Below, in pieces: positions 23,301 through 34,225 of a stretch of 64,000 nt of DNA. Under the pieces are notes generated by a model. The model saw nothing but the letters and a program-made list of their open reading frames with translations. It was not told the origin of the DNA and ran no database searches. This DNA is from Talinum fruticosum. Its lineage: Eukaryota > Streptophyta > Magnoliopsida > Caryophyllales > Talinaceae. Position 1 is the stretch's first letter; the number at the start of each line of letters is the position of its first letter. The stretch is from assembly GCA_021018815.1 (NCBI GenBank), contig JAITYX010000047.1, positions 1,798,001-1,862,000 on the forward strand, read 5' to 3'. A program made the position numbers and the translations under genes.

Positions 23301-24622
23301 AACATAAGAACAAGGCAAAAGCGGAGGCCTTGCTATCCTGCAGCCGGGGGATGACTCTGCTGCTTGTTGAGGCATAGGTACAGGAGGCAACTGCATCGTT
23401 GGATAAAGTGGAGGGGCAGATGCTGGCATTACCATACTAGCTGGTTGAGGATGATGGAATTTACAAGTTATCCCGAATTTGCACTGTTTTGTTTTCACAT
23501 AGTAGGAGCATTCTTTCTCACCCTGTGTCCAGATATAGAAACATTGTAAAACTTCCACTCATATAGAGCAAACACAAGATGAAGACATAATCATGCACAT
23601 CAGGCGTAAAGCAGTTTAAATGGATATAGAAGAGTTCAGTGCAAACCAGCCGTAATGGATAACCATGACAATTCAATGGCGCATTGGCTAATGTTCCACC
23701 AGCATTTTGTGGATGGTTAAACTTGCAAGTGACACCAAATTTACAAGTTCCCGTCTTCAAATAATACTGCACAAGGAGGACCAAGACTAAAGTTAATCCC
23801 CACGGCAGCTAAAATCCTTATACTCCCTAAGTTGCAGAGTGAGGATGACGAATTACCTGACATACAGGCTCCCCAGGACGTTCGGGGTGCTCCCTCCAAC
23901 TAATCTATCAACCGCTATAGCCTGAAAAACATGGGCAACCCCAAAATCACCCCCTATGAACAAGAACACCCATCTATCACTTAAACCCACATTCATTTCA
24001 TGTAATTCTCATTTCTGATTGACACCCACATTTTTTGTCACTATCTACCGACAAAAAACCTCCAAAATGTCTATATTTCTACCAAATGGGCAATTACAAC
24101 TAGGCAAACAATGATCCAGCAAAAAATAGTAATGCAGCATAATTCACGCACAGACTTAAATGCAGGTTTGATTGATGACAGAGAATCTCACCGCAGTACG
24201 GTCACGCGGGTGGTTGTAGCGGCAGCGGCTACCAAACCCACATAATCCATTCTGCATGAAATACAGACAATCTGAAACACCGGGTCGCTCCGGATACAAC
24301 GCCCGACCCGACAAACCAAGACGCCATATGGACTCTACAATTTCCCCCAAATTCACACATACACAGAGGAGAAAACAATTATTAGAACAGTAAAGCAAAA
24401 ACCACAGAAAAAGCATAACTACACTGCATTAAGAATCCAAAACCCTAACAAACGGGGGCCAAATAATGAAACGGGAACCAAATAATGAAACGGGAACTAA
24501 AACAGAAATGGAGGATCAAAAACGGAGGAATGAAATTCACCTTCAAGGCCAGTGGAAACCCATTTAGCCGGCCGATCTGGCTTCAAAACGTTCCACCCAG
24601 AATTCCGTCCGTACAAGTCCAT
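20397..24622 (-). CDS. Plant CCCH zinc-finger protein with five fingers (C3H32/ZFN type)
   Basis: The minus-strand coding exons are 24622-24541, 24334-24192, 23904-23857 (or 23921-23857), 23766-23647, 23522-23232, 23153-22866 and 20762-20397, all joined at GT-AG introns in compatible phase. The protein is about 445 residues, near the usual length for this family. It starts [11 protein letters not shown], has a [13 protein letters not shown] block around 25-38, and five C-X8-C-X5-C-X3-H fingers beginning at cysteines 50, 90, 136, 283 and 329. Each later finger is preceded by a family block such as YPERPG or GLPLRLG. The family binds RNA or DNA and acts in nucleus or cytoplasm; which one here is unknown. 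Oddity: exon 3 is one base short in a GGG run (23892-23894) when the obvious acceptor (tttttcag) is used. The frame survives only through a nearby AG acceptor. Confidence 0.9.
21748..22292. mobile_element. GC-rich TIR insertion in the last intron of the zinc-finger gene
   Basis: The left end CTTAGTTTAAAAAAGC and the right end GCTTTTTAAACTAAGG are inverted copies. A CTAAAT sits just outside each end (about 21741-21746 and 22291-22296), a possible target duplication. Subterminal parts are rich in GCGCCTAGGCTC/AAGCCC-type units (21760-21905, 22205-22265), while the centre holds a (TC)n tract (21931-21957) and a long poly-T. It has no coding capacity. It sits inside a 2.1-kb intron, so it lengthens the gene without interrupting it. 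The superfamily is open; hAT-like is my guess. Confidence 0.55.
23857..23921 (-). other. Frameshift or alternative acceptor in exon 3 of the zinc-finger gene
   Basis: With the strong acceptor (AG at 23923-23922) exon 3 is 65 nt and reads [10 protein letters not shown], then loses frame just before the conserved [12 protein letters not shown]. With the AG at 23906-23905 the exon is 48 nt, stays in phase and reads [16 protein letters not shown]. One extra G in the GGG at 23892-23894 would let the strong acceptor encode [12 protein letters not shown], the usual family pattern. So either an assembly/sequencing error or a real 1-bp deletion rescued by acceptor choice. Confidence 0.7.
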
Positions 24623-24990
24623 TTTCCTCTCTCTTCTCTCTCTCTCTCTCTCTCTCTGTGTTTCTTCCCCCACTCGCCAGAGAAGAATCGAACAAAGGTT
24701 TCCTTTTTACAGAAATGGGTATAGGAAAACAATGAGGGGGAGTCCTTTAGAAATGGAAGAATCCAAATGGGTTGTCTTCTCAAACAATGGCAGCTGCTCC
24801 TACTGCTGCTATGATCACAGCCAGAGGAGAGAGAGAGGAAGAACACTGTTCAACACTTCATTTCATCTCCCGACCTCTCTCTCTGTCTCTCTCTCTCTCT
24901 ACCCCCAAAACGAGGCTGTACGGACCGGGAATGGAGTGCTTTTATTAGTGTGAGAGTGGGGGCGCTTTTCTCTTTCTTTGAGCATTTGGC
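24623..24990 (-). promoter_or_regulatory. 5' leader and promoter region of the zinc-finger gene
   Basis: Read on the minus strand, the DNA upstream of the ATG at 24622 contains two GA-repeat tracts (24630-24657 and 24870-24900), typical of plant leaders and GAGA-binding (BPC) sites, and an ACTAATAAAAGC element near 24945 that could serve as a TATA box. An upstream ATG-led frame (24846-24583) overlaps the start in another frame and could act as an uORF if transcribed. Positions of transcription start are not determined. Confidence 0.4.
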
Positions 24991-25189
24991 TTCTACCGCT
25001 CCCTTTCTTCCCGCGACTCTTGCTTTCCACCCAACTGTTGCTAAAATATACACCCGGCTAAAATTTGGATTTGTGTCAAATTTAAATTAAATAAATTAAT
25101 CAATATTTAAAATTTAAATTTAATTAATTAATTAATATCTAAAATTTTAGGCCTACTTAAAATTACATAAAAATTATTATTTATTTTTA

Positions 25190-25430
25190 TTTTATATTCG
25201 TTTCTTTTCTTTTCTATTCTTATGTTCATTGGTATTCATTTTTGTTTGTTTGTATTTTTTTCGTTTCATTCGTTTCTTCTCTTTTTCGTTACTTCGTTTC
25301 TATTTTTTACTGTTCTTTTCGCTCATTTTTGTCAATTTATGTTTGTTTCTGTTCTTTTCAATTCATTTATGTTTCTACTTCTATTTATGTTTGTTTTTAT
25401 GTAACTTCGAACATGCGCTTAGACAAAATA
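25190..25430 (-). repeat. Degenerate ACGAACATAAACGAA repeat (reverse copy)
   Basis: Read on the minus strand, an entry motif GTTCGAAGTTACAT (near 25413) is followed by variants of AAACATAAATGAA/AAACGAA. It is the inverted counterpart of 16755-16995. The translated FVCLFFFSFHSF-like frames on the plus strand are artefacts of the T-rich strand. Confidence 0.6.
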
Positions 25431-25711
25431 TTAATACTAAATTTTATCGGGTCAAACAAATCCAAAAAATCTAAATTCGGGTCAAAATCAAGTTTGAATA
25501 ACAGAAATAGTAAAAACTTGCATCTAAATTTAAAATTTGGATGAATAATTGATGATCGTACTTAATCTGTTCCGATCGAGGCAAATTCGGATATTATGAT
25601 TATCGAAAATTTTGTCAACTTTAACAATGCTCCTATTCCGATTTCAAACTATGTATACTGTAAATGGTTGTCATAATCTAATCTAATACTCCCTGTGTTA
25701 TACAATTTGTA

Positions 25712-28700
25712 TGTAACACCCCAAAACACCCCTTGGGAGTATTACATCGCCGGAGTTCCTTAGAGGAACTCCCAAGGCTCTTTACGGGATGGTTTGGTTG
25801 TCTAGACTCAACTTAAAAGTATTACTAGGTGGTTTTCCCAAAAGAATCCGAGATTCTCTAAAAATTTCGGCGAGTTCCGTTTGTAACATGAACTAACCCA
25901 TAGGCTTAAAGCCTTAAAATCCTGCATAAAAAGCATAATAAAACTCGACGAGCCACACGCTCGGAGTATACAACTCAACGGCCACACGCTGGAGTTCAAC
26001 CAATCATGCGGTAAAACTTATAACAATCTAACTTACAACAATCTAACTGGTTACTATACAATTGGTACATCTATATGCACTAAATTACAAGTACAATACT
26101 AAGAAGTATAAGAAATGCATATTCTTGACTTGAATTGCTCGACACGCATCAACAGACAATCGGTGAGTCCGAAATATGTTAAGGGTAAATCATGCTCCTG
26201 AAGTGTACCTGCAACACTTGGTAGGGACGGGGCAATTTGTGGGGGTGAGCAATAATCAACGGGCTCACCGGAGTCTTAAACCCTTAAAATAAAAATTCTT
26301 TACACATAATACTCATAATAATGAAATGCGTGAAAGCATAATAGTGTAATAGAAATCTATATACTTTTCATTGAATCTCTTGTAATGAAAAAGATCAAAA
26401 CTCTTTAATCACTTAAAAGCACATATTCACATACAAGAATACTTCTTTTGGGGTCGAATCAACTTTTCCGGGCCTTCGAGGACTCGAACTAGCACTTCTT
26501 TAATTCGGGGCTCGACCCAGACAAAAGGCTCCCGGGACCATTCTTCGGGAAATCTCGGAGCGGGCATCCTGTCTCTCCGGGACCCCTATTAGAACCCTTC
26601 CCTCGAAGTCTCTAGCTGGGCGTCCCCGGTTCGAACACTTCGGTATGCTAAACGATCCGTGGCACTGTCGATTCAAAACTCTTTGCACATTCTCATTCAT
26701 CACATTCACTTCACAACTTTCTCAATCGATTTGGTATTAAGGAAGGCATGACACCACGTGTCACCCTTATAAATTCACTTTCTCAAATCAACTTTGCTTC
26801 TTTAAAACATAATCACGTTCGAAAGGCGGTTCACAAGAAATTGCAATCACGAATCATTTCACGTAAAATACAAAACTCCTTTCGAAACTACTTTTGAGCA
26901 TCACATAAAGCAATCTCATAGCACGAATAATCACCGAGTCAATACAAGCAATCATTCTCAACTCTTTTCCCAACTAAGCTTTTCTCAATTCATCGGTTTA
27001 GCATGATTATCTCCATTTTTGAGCCACAATAACCACAAGCGCGTATCACTTAAATTACGTTTCAAGTTCGTCACAATTCATTGCCTTTTGCCTTACTTAC
27101 TCATTTACGCTTCTACTTTATAATTCAACTTCCTTTGCCCGTACTTAGTCACACGACTCTTGCTCTCACTTTATTGCTTAAGTCCCCTTCGCTGTGCTTA
27201 ACTTCAAACTTGATTTCATCCCAAACACTGAGATATGTTCTAAACTCATTACTTAACTCTTGCTCGTCCAGTCCTTGGGCATGTAACTCTCAATCACTTG
27301 TCCTTATTCGGTTTCAGTTACCTTTGCTTATTTTCACGCTTAGTTCAACCTCAAGGAATTTAATATGCTTCAAACATAATCGAGCTCACAATTACCCATT
27401 CTCACTTACTTGTCCCAATTGCGCATTACTCCATACGAATTCATACTCCTCTTTATACTTCGACCTACCATTTCCCGTTCGTAATTAGCTCTTACTACCG
27501 CGGCTTCAAGAATCTCTAAAACTTAATTAACTCATAATTCTTATCCACGTCCCAACTCTTCATCCTCAACAGACTAATCGAACCTCAATACTACTCATTT
27601 GACCTATATAATCTAACCTCTTCAGAATCAGCACACCCAATTCAACCTTAAGTGATTATTAAAGCTCTTTAGAAGTTCCCGATTTAACTCTACTATTAAT
27701 CCCAAGTAACTCCCTTCATTTCACGATTCAGCCCTCTCAATTTCTTAAATCCATTCTAAGCTCTTATTTCAATCTTAAATAACGATTAGGTCCGTTACGC
27801 AATACGGATATTCAACGTTCACAACAATTCAATATTCACATAACACATTCAACATTCACAACAAATCCATTTAGATTTCGAAATTACTAATAGTTTAGAG
27901 TATAAGACTACCCACCTCGATTCGAGGATTGAAGGTTTGTGATTTGCTTGAGGTTCGAGCTCCCGGTTCGGTTCCTTCTTTCGGTTCCTGCTTCCCCGCC
28001 TCTAGCCCACCGTTTCTGCCGCCTCTCGGTCCGGTCCCCACACATGCTTACCGCCGGTCTGCCTCCCTTGTCGCCGTCGCCGTTGCGTGTCCCGGCCCCG
28101 GCCTCTCGGACTTTCTCGCGCTGTCTGCGCTTGCTCCGCCGCTTGCTCTGTCCCAACCTCTCGCTTTCTTCCCTCGCTCGTGTCCGCTCGCGTCGCCGAC
28201 CGCCGCCTTCGGTCTGCGGTGGTCGCCGGTCACCCCTCGGTCTCCTTCGACCCTCACGCCGCTCGCCTTTTCTCTCTCTGCGCGTTTTTCGCGGCTGTTC
28301 CTCTTCTCTGCTCCTCCGTTTCCCTTGCGGGCGCCGGCCGCCTTCCCTTCGTTCGCCGCCGGCTTGCCGGCCTCCGACCTCGGCTCCGGGTCCCGCGCGC
28401 TCTCTCTCTCTCTGTTTCTCCCGCTCGGTGGTCCTCTTCCTTTCTTCCTCTTCTAGCTCTGCTTCTCCTCTTTCTTTCCCCAGACCCCTTCTTCTTTTCC
28501 TGTCTCTCTCTCCACCGCCTAATTTGGTTGGGTAATGATCCTTATTGGACCCCTAATTTAGTTTCTACCCCATCTCTTCATAATTCAGCTAAGGTAATCC
28601 TGGCTCATATACGACAAGTCCATATTTCCTCCCTTCAGTCCTTTTACGCTGCTGCGTCCTAATTTATTTTAATACGCCGACCACTACAATTCCTAATCAC

Positions 28701-28891
28701 CCAACAATTTAGCTCGGATGTAAAAGAAAGGCAATTTCCTTGATTTTATTTATTCGCCACAGTCTCCAAAGGAATTCTAACGTAATATGTCGGCCGTAAA
28801 TTAAATCGACCACTCAACCCCCTAGTTGCGGGAAAAATAATCGATAATTCTATACTTTTCAACTGCTTTCTTTAAAATTCCGTGTATTACA
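25712..28891. mobile_element. 3.2-kb solo LTR, chromovirus (Tekay/Del)-like
   Basis: The block begins TGTAACACCCCAAAACACCC and ends CCGTGTATTACA. It is flanked on both sides by TTGTA (25707-25711 and 28892-28896), an exact 5-bp target-site duplication, so these are true insertion boundaries. The length (3180 bp) and the TGTAACACCCC start fit the long LTRs of Tekay/Del-type Ty3 elements; that lineage call is from general knowledge. The start is similar to the fragment at 30054-30890. A very GC- and CT-rich section (27930-28540) gives long open frames rich in Arg, Pro, Ser and Leu, which I regard as non-coding LTR sequence. No gag or pol is present. Confidence 0.8.
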
Positions 28892-28896
28892 TTGTA

Positions 28897-29650
28897 CTAC
28901 TTAACTAACTTTTTTATTTCTTGATATCTATCATCTACTAATTCGAATGATATATAGTTTATCAATTTTGTCCTTATTAGTTGTTTCTTCTCTCTTCTTT
29001 TTTCCATAACTTTCCTTATTTCCAATGAAATTTTGGGATAATTTGGTCCTTTTGAACACAAATTTTATCATAAATTTTGTATTTACTTGATATTCTTTCA
29101 CAACCTAAAAAGTGACAATTATGTTGAAATAGGTGGAATAGTATATCTTGACTGGGAAAAAATTGACCCGAAACATGACACAACTCATACCTAACTTAAC
29201 AACGAAATAAGAGACCCAATAATGATCCAAAACTCGAAAAGGGCATATCCTAAAATCAAACCAAACATATGAACCGATTTAAACCCAAAACTAACTCATA
29301 TCTAATCCGACACAAAACCAAATAGATTTAGATCCAAATCAATTCGGACTCAAATATAAAATGACTAGAACCCCAAAGTAAGATGAACATATTCAGAAGT
29401 GACCATAATTGGATTTATGTTTTTGTGACTTTCTATTATATGTTTATTATATTTTATTAAACTTTTGCAATACAACTTTCAATATGAATGACAAATAGTT
29501 CATTTTATAATATTTTGAAATTGGTAAATCATTTATTTATTTTAAAGATGCAAAAAAGTAATAAAACAATCAGATCCACCAAATTATTCACATTTGAATA
29601 TGATTTGAAATCTACAAGCAACTCATTCGGAATTTAGTGGAACCTAATAC
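28897..29650. other. AT-rich spacer with a weak GACCCGAAA repeat patch
   Basis: From about 29155 to 29400 there are degenerate GACCCGAAAC / CCGACACAAAACC units like those at 8515-9125. The rest is plain AT-rich DNA with no gene. Confidence 0.45.
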
Positions 29651-29940
29651 CACTACTAGAAAATCGTCATATAGTGACGGAAACAGATGGATGAGGAATA
29701 ATGTCGGTTAGCAACGGAATTTCACAATTAGTGATAGAATTTTCGACGAAAATGGAATTTCAGAATTAGTGACGGAATTTGCAACGAAAAATTTCATCGC
29801 TATTTTTCGTGTCGCTAACTATCAACGATGGATAAGCGACGGAATTTGATTACGTACTAGCAAAATTAGCGACGGACTTACCTCAACGACGGAACATGCG
29901 ATTTTGTCGCTAATTTCGACAAGAAAATTAAGCTGTTCAG
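29651..29940 (+). mobile_element. CACTA element, left terminus
   Basis: It starts CACTACTAGAAAATCG and is followed by at least six copies of a TAGCGACGGAATTT-type unit (for example near 29766 and 29830), in the layout of CACTA ends with subterminal repeats. No transposase follows. The sequence passes into unrelated LTR-like DNA at 30054, so the element is broken. Confidence 0.65.
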
Positions 29941-30053
29941 TCGTTATTTCATCGCCAACTTAAAAACAAAATAAACAATAATGTCTGTTTTCGAGTGCCT
30001 AATATAAAAATTTAGAACAAAATACAAATCCAAATAACCCCATAACGTAACGG

Positions 30054-30890
30054 TGTAACACCCCAAACCCCACCCTAGGAGTATTACATCGTAAAGGTTC
30101 CTCAAAGAAACCACTAAGGCTAATTAAGGAGTCGATTTAGTTTTCTAACCTCAATTCAATGTAATGAAGGTGATTTTACATTTTGGTTGGAAATTTTTCT
30201 AAAAATTTCGGCAAAATTCCGTTGTAATATGGTTTATCCCCTATGCTCAAAGCCTTCAAACCCTACATAAAAACCACAATATAATTCAACGAGCCACACG
30301 CTCGGAGTGCACAACTCAAAGGTCACACACGGGGTCCAACCAATATGCATTAAAACTTAAAATAATCTAATTGACTTAGGATACATTTATACAACTATAT
30401 GAACTTAATTACAAGTTACAACAAAGAGCATATATAATACACATATCAGCAACTTCAACTTGTGTTACTCAGCAACAACATCACGCACATAAATCCAAGG
30501 TCGAGTTAAAGAAACGAGGTAATTCACGTTAATGAGTACTTGCAACTGCAAAGACATACGGAGTGAGCAAACCAAAAACTCGAGTGGGTAATCCTATCCC
30601 AAAAATCACTAACATTTATACTTTATATGTATAATACAAACCATAGAGTATTAATGATACTTGTTCATTAACCATATCGTACTTTCGTTACATAATTCTA
30701 ACTTCCTTTTCAAACACACTTTGTGTGTTCCAAATATTAGTCAACAGCTATTCTCATAGTTCCGAGCTAGCTTACTAAATGAATCGAATCACACCAAAAT
30801 ACAATTTTTAGTCATATTTCAACTATTAGATTTTTCAAAGTCCTATTGTCACCAATGTAATTCAATCAACTCAATAGAGAGCAAGCAAAC
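30054..30890. mobile_element. Fragment of the TGTAACACCCC LTR family
   Basis: It begins TGTAACACCCCAAACCCCAC and then follows the start of the 25712 LTR in order: GGAGTATTACATCG, AAAAATTTCGGC, the CAACGAGCCACACGCTCGGA block. It is diverged from it. The match fades before 30890, and no second LTR end is visible. It lies between two CACTA ends, so either it inserted into a CACTA element or two breakpoints brought them together. Confidence 0.6.
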
Positions 30891-30904
30891 ACGAGAAAAA
30901 TTAT

Positions 30905-31242
30905 TTTATAAAAATCGAGACTTATTACTACGGTTCTTAATGCTAAACCGTAGTAAAAGGCTTATCTATGACAACGGTTCTTTCTTCTAAACTGTTGTCA
31001 TAGGTGCTCTGTCAACTATAGAGGATTTCCTATGACGACGGTTCGGAAGAAGGAACCGTCGTCATAGATAAGCCTTTTAATACGGTTTTTCCATCTAAGC
31101 TGTCGTCATATAGGACTTATGACTACGGTTCAAAACGAGTAGTCAAAGGTGGTACATACAACGACGCCCACATACACGACGTCCGTTAACCATCGTTAAA
31201 GGTCATTTTTAACCATAGTTAAAAGTGGTTTGTGTAGTAGTG
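30905..31242 (-). mobile_element. CACTA element, right terminus of a different family
   Basis: Read on the minus strand it starts CACTACTACACAAACCACTT. Inside are several inverted pairs of the type CTATGACGACGGTTC ... GAACCGTCGTCATAG (30960-31120), the subterminal repeats of this family. The ends and repeats differ from those at 29651, so these are probably two separate elements. The same repeats occur at 4785-4900. Confidence 0.65.
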
Positions 31243-32013
31243 AAGGAATGCAAGTATGTACCTTAGTTATGGTGTTAATGTGAAAGGATTGCTAATTCTT
31301 TGATTGTACATGCAATAAGCTCGAATTTTATACTTGTTGCTCCTAGTGATCTTTATGCCATAGCTTCCTTCTATCCTATACTGATTTTGAATGCCTTGGT
31401 ATTCTTTCGACTCAATCTAATAGCTAATTATCGAATAACGAAAAGAAAAGAGAAAGTTTTCTTGCTATTGCCACCCATATTAGTAGAGTTGTATACGTAT
31501 TTCCTATACTTTTTGTAGTTACCTGCGCTTTTGTTGGTTGCTCCTAATGATCTTAATGCCATAGGCTCCTTCTATCCTATAGTGATCCAATGTTGTCGTA
31601 AATTATCTTTTTATCGGTTATTTTTAGCCCCACTATCATATCTACATCCTCACGTCTTGAGTAAGGAATAAACTTATGGAATGATAACCTAGGTATTTTG
31701 TTTCCATTTATTTCTTATTTTTACCACAAACACTTGGCTCCACCGATATGATAGTGGAGTTTCACACTACCCACCAGAATTTGAATATTGTGATCACAAT
31801 TATGTTGGTGAAAGTTATGGACTTTCCATAGGCTCCTTATAAATCTAATTAGTAGAGAGGGGGTCTGGTGATTGGGCCCACTAAACGAGTTCAAGAAAAA
31901 CCTACTCCTAAATTCTTTAAAACTTTCTTGAACTCTTAGCATTGTCAAAGTATTCATTTCCTTAAAATAAGCATATTTCATAGAGGATTTCCTCACAAGT
32001 CACTAGGTTCTAC
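31243..32013. other. Spacer with a roughly 203-bp tandem duplication
   Basis: GTTGCTCCTAGTGATCTTTA near 31335 recurs as GTTGCTCCTAATGATCTTAA near 31538, each followed by TGCCATAG(C/G)..CCTTCTATCCTATA. The copies are about 203 bp apart. The frames here (31300-31518 plus, 31721-31996 minus) have no recognisable domain. I see no gene. Confidence 0.5.
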
Positions 32014-32534
32014 TGTTTGGATTATGGAGTCTAATAGATGCTTTGGTAAAATTGCTTTACGAGACAAGAAACGGCAAACACTAGTTAAGAGGTGACGAGC
32101 ACGAAGGGTTTCGGGACGAAACACAAAACTTGGCTGCGTAGCATCCAACACGGGCTGACCGTATTAGTTGGCACGACCCGTGCCAGCTGCCCAAAGCCTC
32201 AGCTGTTCATTTTGGGCCATTTTCTTCGGTTATGCTTCGAGTTAATGAGAATTAAGGCCGATTAATGAGTGTTTAAGGCTTGTAAATGGTTTGTAAAGTC
32301 CCCGTTATAAATATATAATGAGTGTATCCTTCATTGTTGAGTATTAAGAGTAGTGTATTACAAAGTGTAAGCTAGTGAGAACTTGAGTGAAAATCTTTGT
32401 AAATTACTCGGTATTCTAGAGCATCGCTTCTGGATTTTTCCGGTTCGGGTTTTTCCACGTTAAAATCTTGTGTCCCAATCTTTTTTATTTCTTTTGTTCA
32501 ATTTTCGTTGTTCGAGTGAGCTCCGACCCTAAAA
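32014..32534 (+). repeat. 5' LTR of the deleted copia element
   Basis: It starts TGTTTGGATTATGG. A likely promoter lies around ATATATAATGAG (about 32308). It ends just before the primer-binding site. Its last few bases (CTAAAA) have decayed from the CTAACA kept in the 3' copy. Confidence 0.85.
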
Positions 32535-32572
32535 ATTGGTATCATAGCAAGGTGAGGTTGAGAGTTCACAAA

Positions 32573-33690
32573 CATGGAGGGGCGAGAAAGTAAAAATTGA
32601 GAGGTTCAATGGCAAAGATTTCTCGTTCGGAAAATGCAAGTCAAGGACTTGTTGTACCAAAAGGAATTATAACCCCTCGAAGAGAAGCCTGAGGACATGG
32701 AGCAAAAGAAATGGGAGTTGTTGGATCGGCAAGCTCTTGGTACAGTGAGGTTGACATTGGGGCGGAACGTGGCGTTCAACGTGATGGAGAAAACAACGAA
32801 AAGGGGCTGTCGACGGTGTTGTCCAACTTGTACGAGAAGCCTTTGACGATGAATAAGGTATATCTCATGCGTCGGTTGTTTGATTTCAAAATGGATGATA
32901 GCACTAGTGTAGCGGATCACATTAATGAGTTTAATATGATCATCTCTAATCTTGCTTCGGTAAAAATAAATCTTGAGGATGAGATTAAGGCTTTAATTTT
33001 GTTGTCTTCGTTACCCAAGTCATGGGATACCATAGTGTCTCGTGGCTAGTAGTGGTCGGGGTTCAAATGCATTAAAGTATGATAAGGTCCAATATGTTAT
33101 CTTGAGCGAGAGTATTCGCAATTAAGATACCATTGAGTCATCGGGGAATGCTTTTTATGTAAAGGGTAGGGAGAAGCATGGGAAAAATGGTTGGTCTAAA
33201 TCCAAAGCAAGGGGTCGGTCCCAAAACTTGGGGGAGGTTGTTTGTTGGGGTTGTGGTGACAAGGGACATTTTAAGAAAAATTGTCCTAAGAAGTTTGATG
33301 ACCGGAATTTTATAAATTCTATGGAAGATGTAGGTGATACACTTGTGATTAGTGCGGAAAATCATATTGAGTCTTGGATAGTGGATTCCGGGTGTCATTT
33401 CATTCCAGGTCTAGTAAAAGCTTGTTTCATAATTTTGTTACGGGAAACTTTGGGAAAGTGTTTGTGGCAAATAGAAAAATCTTGGACATACTAGGCAAGG
33501 GGGATGTGAGGATCAAAACCTCAAGTTGGGGATTTTGGAATTTGCAAGGGGTTAGATATATCCTGGGATTAGCGAATAATCCGATTTTGGTGAGTCACTT
33601 AGATGAGTTGGGATACCTAATTAAATTTGGAAATGGTGGCTAAAAAATCGTTAAGGGGGCAATGGTTATAGCTAAGAGTTTGAAATCTGG
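32573..33690 (+). pseudogene. Copia gag-protease remnant
   Basis: After the ATG near 32574 several frames must be combined. The gag core is seen at 32711-33049 (LYEKPLTMNKVYLMRRLF, INEFNMIISNLASV, the UBN2-type gag domain of copia elements). A CX2CX4HX4C zinc knuckle (CWGCGDKGHFKKNC) follows at about 33240-33285. The aspartic protease site appears as WIVDSGCHF at about 33375, with the D-S-G triad intact. A GVRYILGL / KGAMVIAKSLKSGSLY stretch (33550-33700) marks the pre-integrase region. Frame changes and stops make it non-functional as a single protein. It is an old copy within a genome and is described only as found. Confidence 0.8.
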
Positions 33691-34225
33691 CTCGTTATAC
33701 ACTATGGGGTGTGGTGGCTTAGTTACAAGTGCTCGGGATGGGTTGTTCCAGTGGGATTCTATGGGATGTTAGGCTTGGTGAAGGTATGGGTTCTGCTATA
33801 GTGGAAGTTGATATGGATGACGAGGGTGTTTGTTAGGTCTATAAACGAGTCATCGGGTGCTCCACAAGGTGAATTGCAAGAACCAGAATTAATGAAGAAA
33901 TCGGTGTTGTCAACATGAGGTAAAGCCCAAAGGCACAAATTATTTCTTCATTATGTTTTATTGGCTAACGGTAAGCCGGTTTTGCATGATGAAAGTATGC
34001 AAGAGATCGATCAATCCAAGTGGGAGTTCGCGTCGGGTGACGACGATGATGGGCTTGATGACTTGAATAGCAAGAATCCGGTAAAGAAGTTAGTTCAAGG
34101 AAAACGTAACGAAACATTGAGGCGATGTGAGGCCTCGATGGGTCTCTCTCAATGAAGAGGCCAAGTTTCGGTGGGCTAGATGGATGCAACAAAGGAGGTG
34201 AGCCATTAGTGTCCAAGTGGGAGAT

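Noticed and set aside
24552..24953. 133-codon plus-strand frame
   Set aside because: It runs antisense through exon 1 and the GA-rich leader of the zinc-finger gene and has no domain.
25222..25544. Hydrophobic Phe/Leu-rich frames resembling membrane proteins
   Set aside because: They come from the T-rich strand of the degenerate ACGAAC-type repeat; three overlapping frames look equally hydrophobic.
27929..28662. Long open frames (175-198 codons) rich in Arg, Pro, Ser and Leu
   Set aside because: They lie in the GC-rich section of a precisely bounded solo LTR, occur in all frames at once, and show no domain. Composition explains them.
30054..30890. Treating this and 25712-28891 as the two LTRs of one gypsy element
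   Set aside because: The 25712 copy is closed by its own TTGTA duplications, the second copy has only a start, and no gag or pol lies between them.
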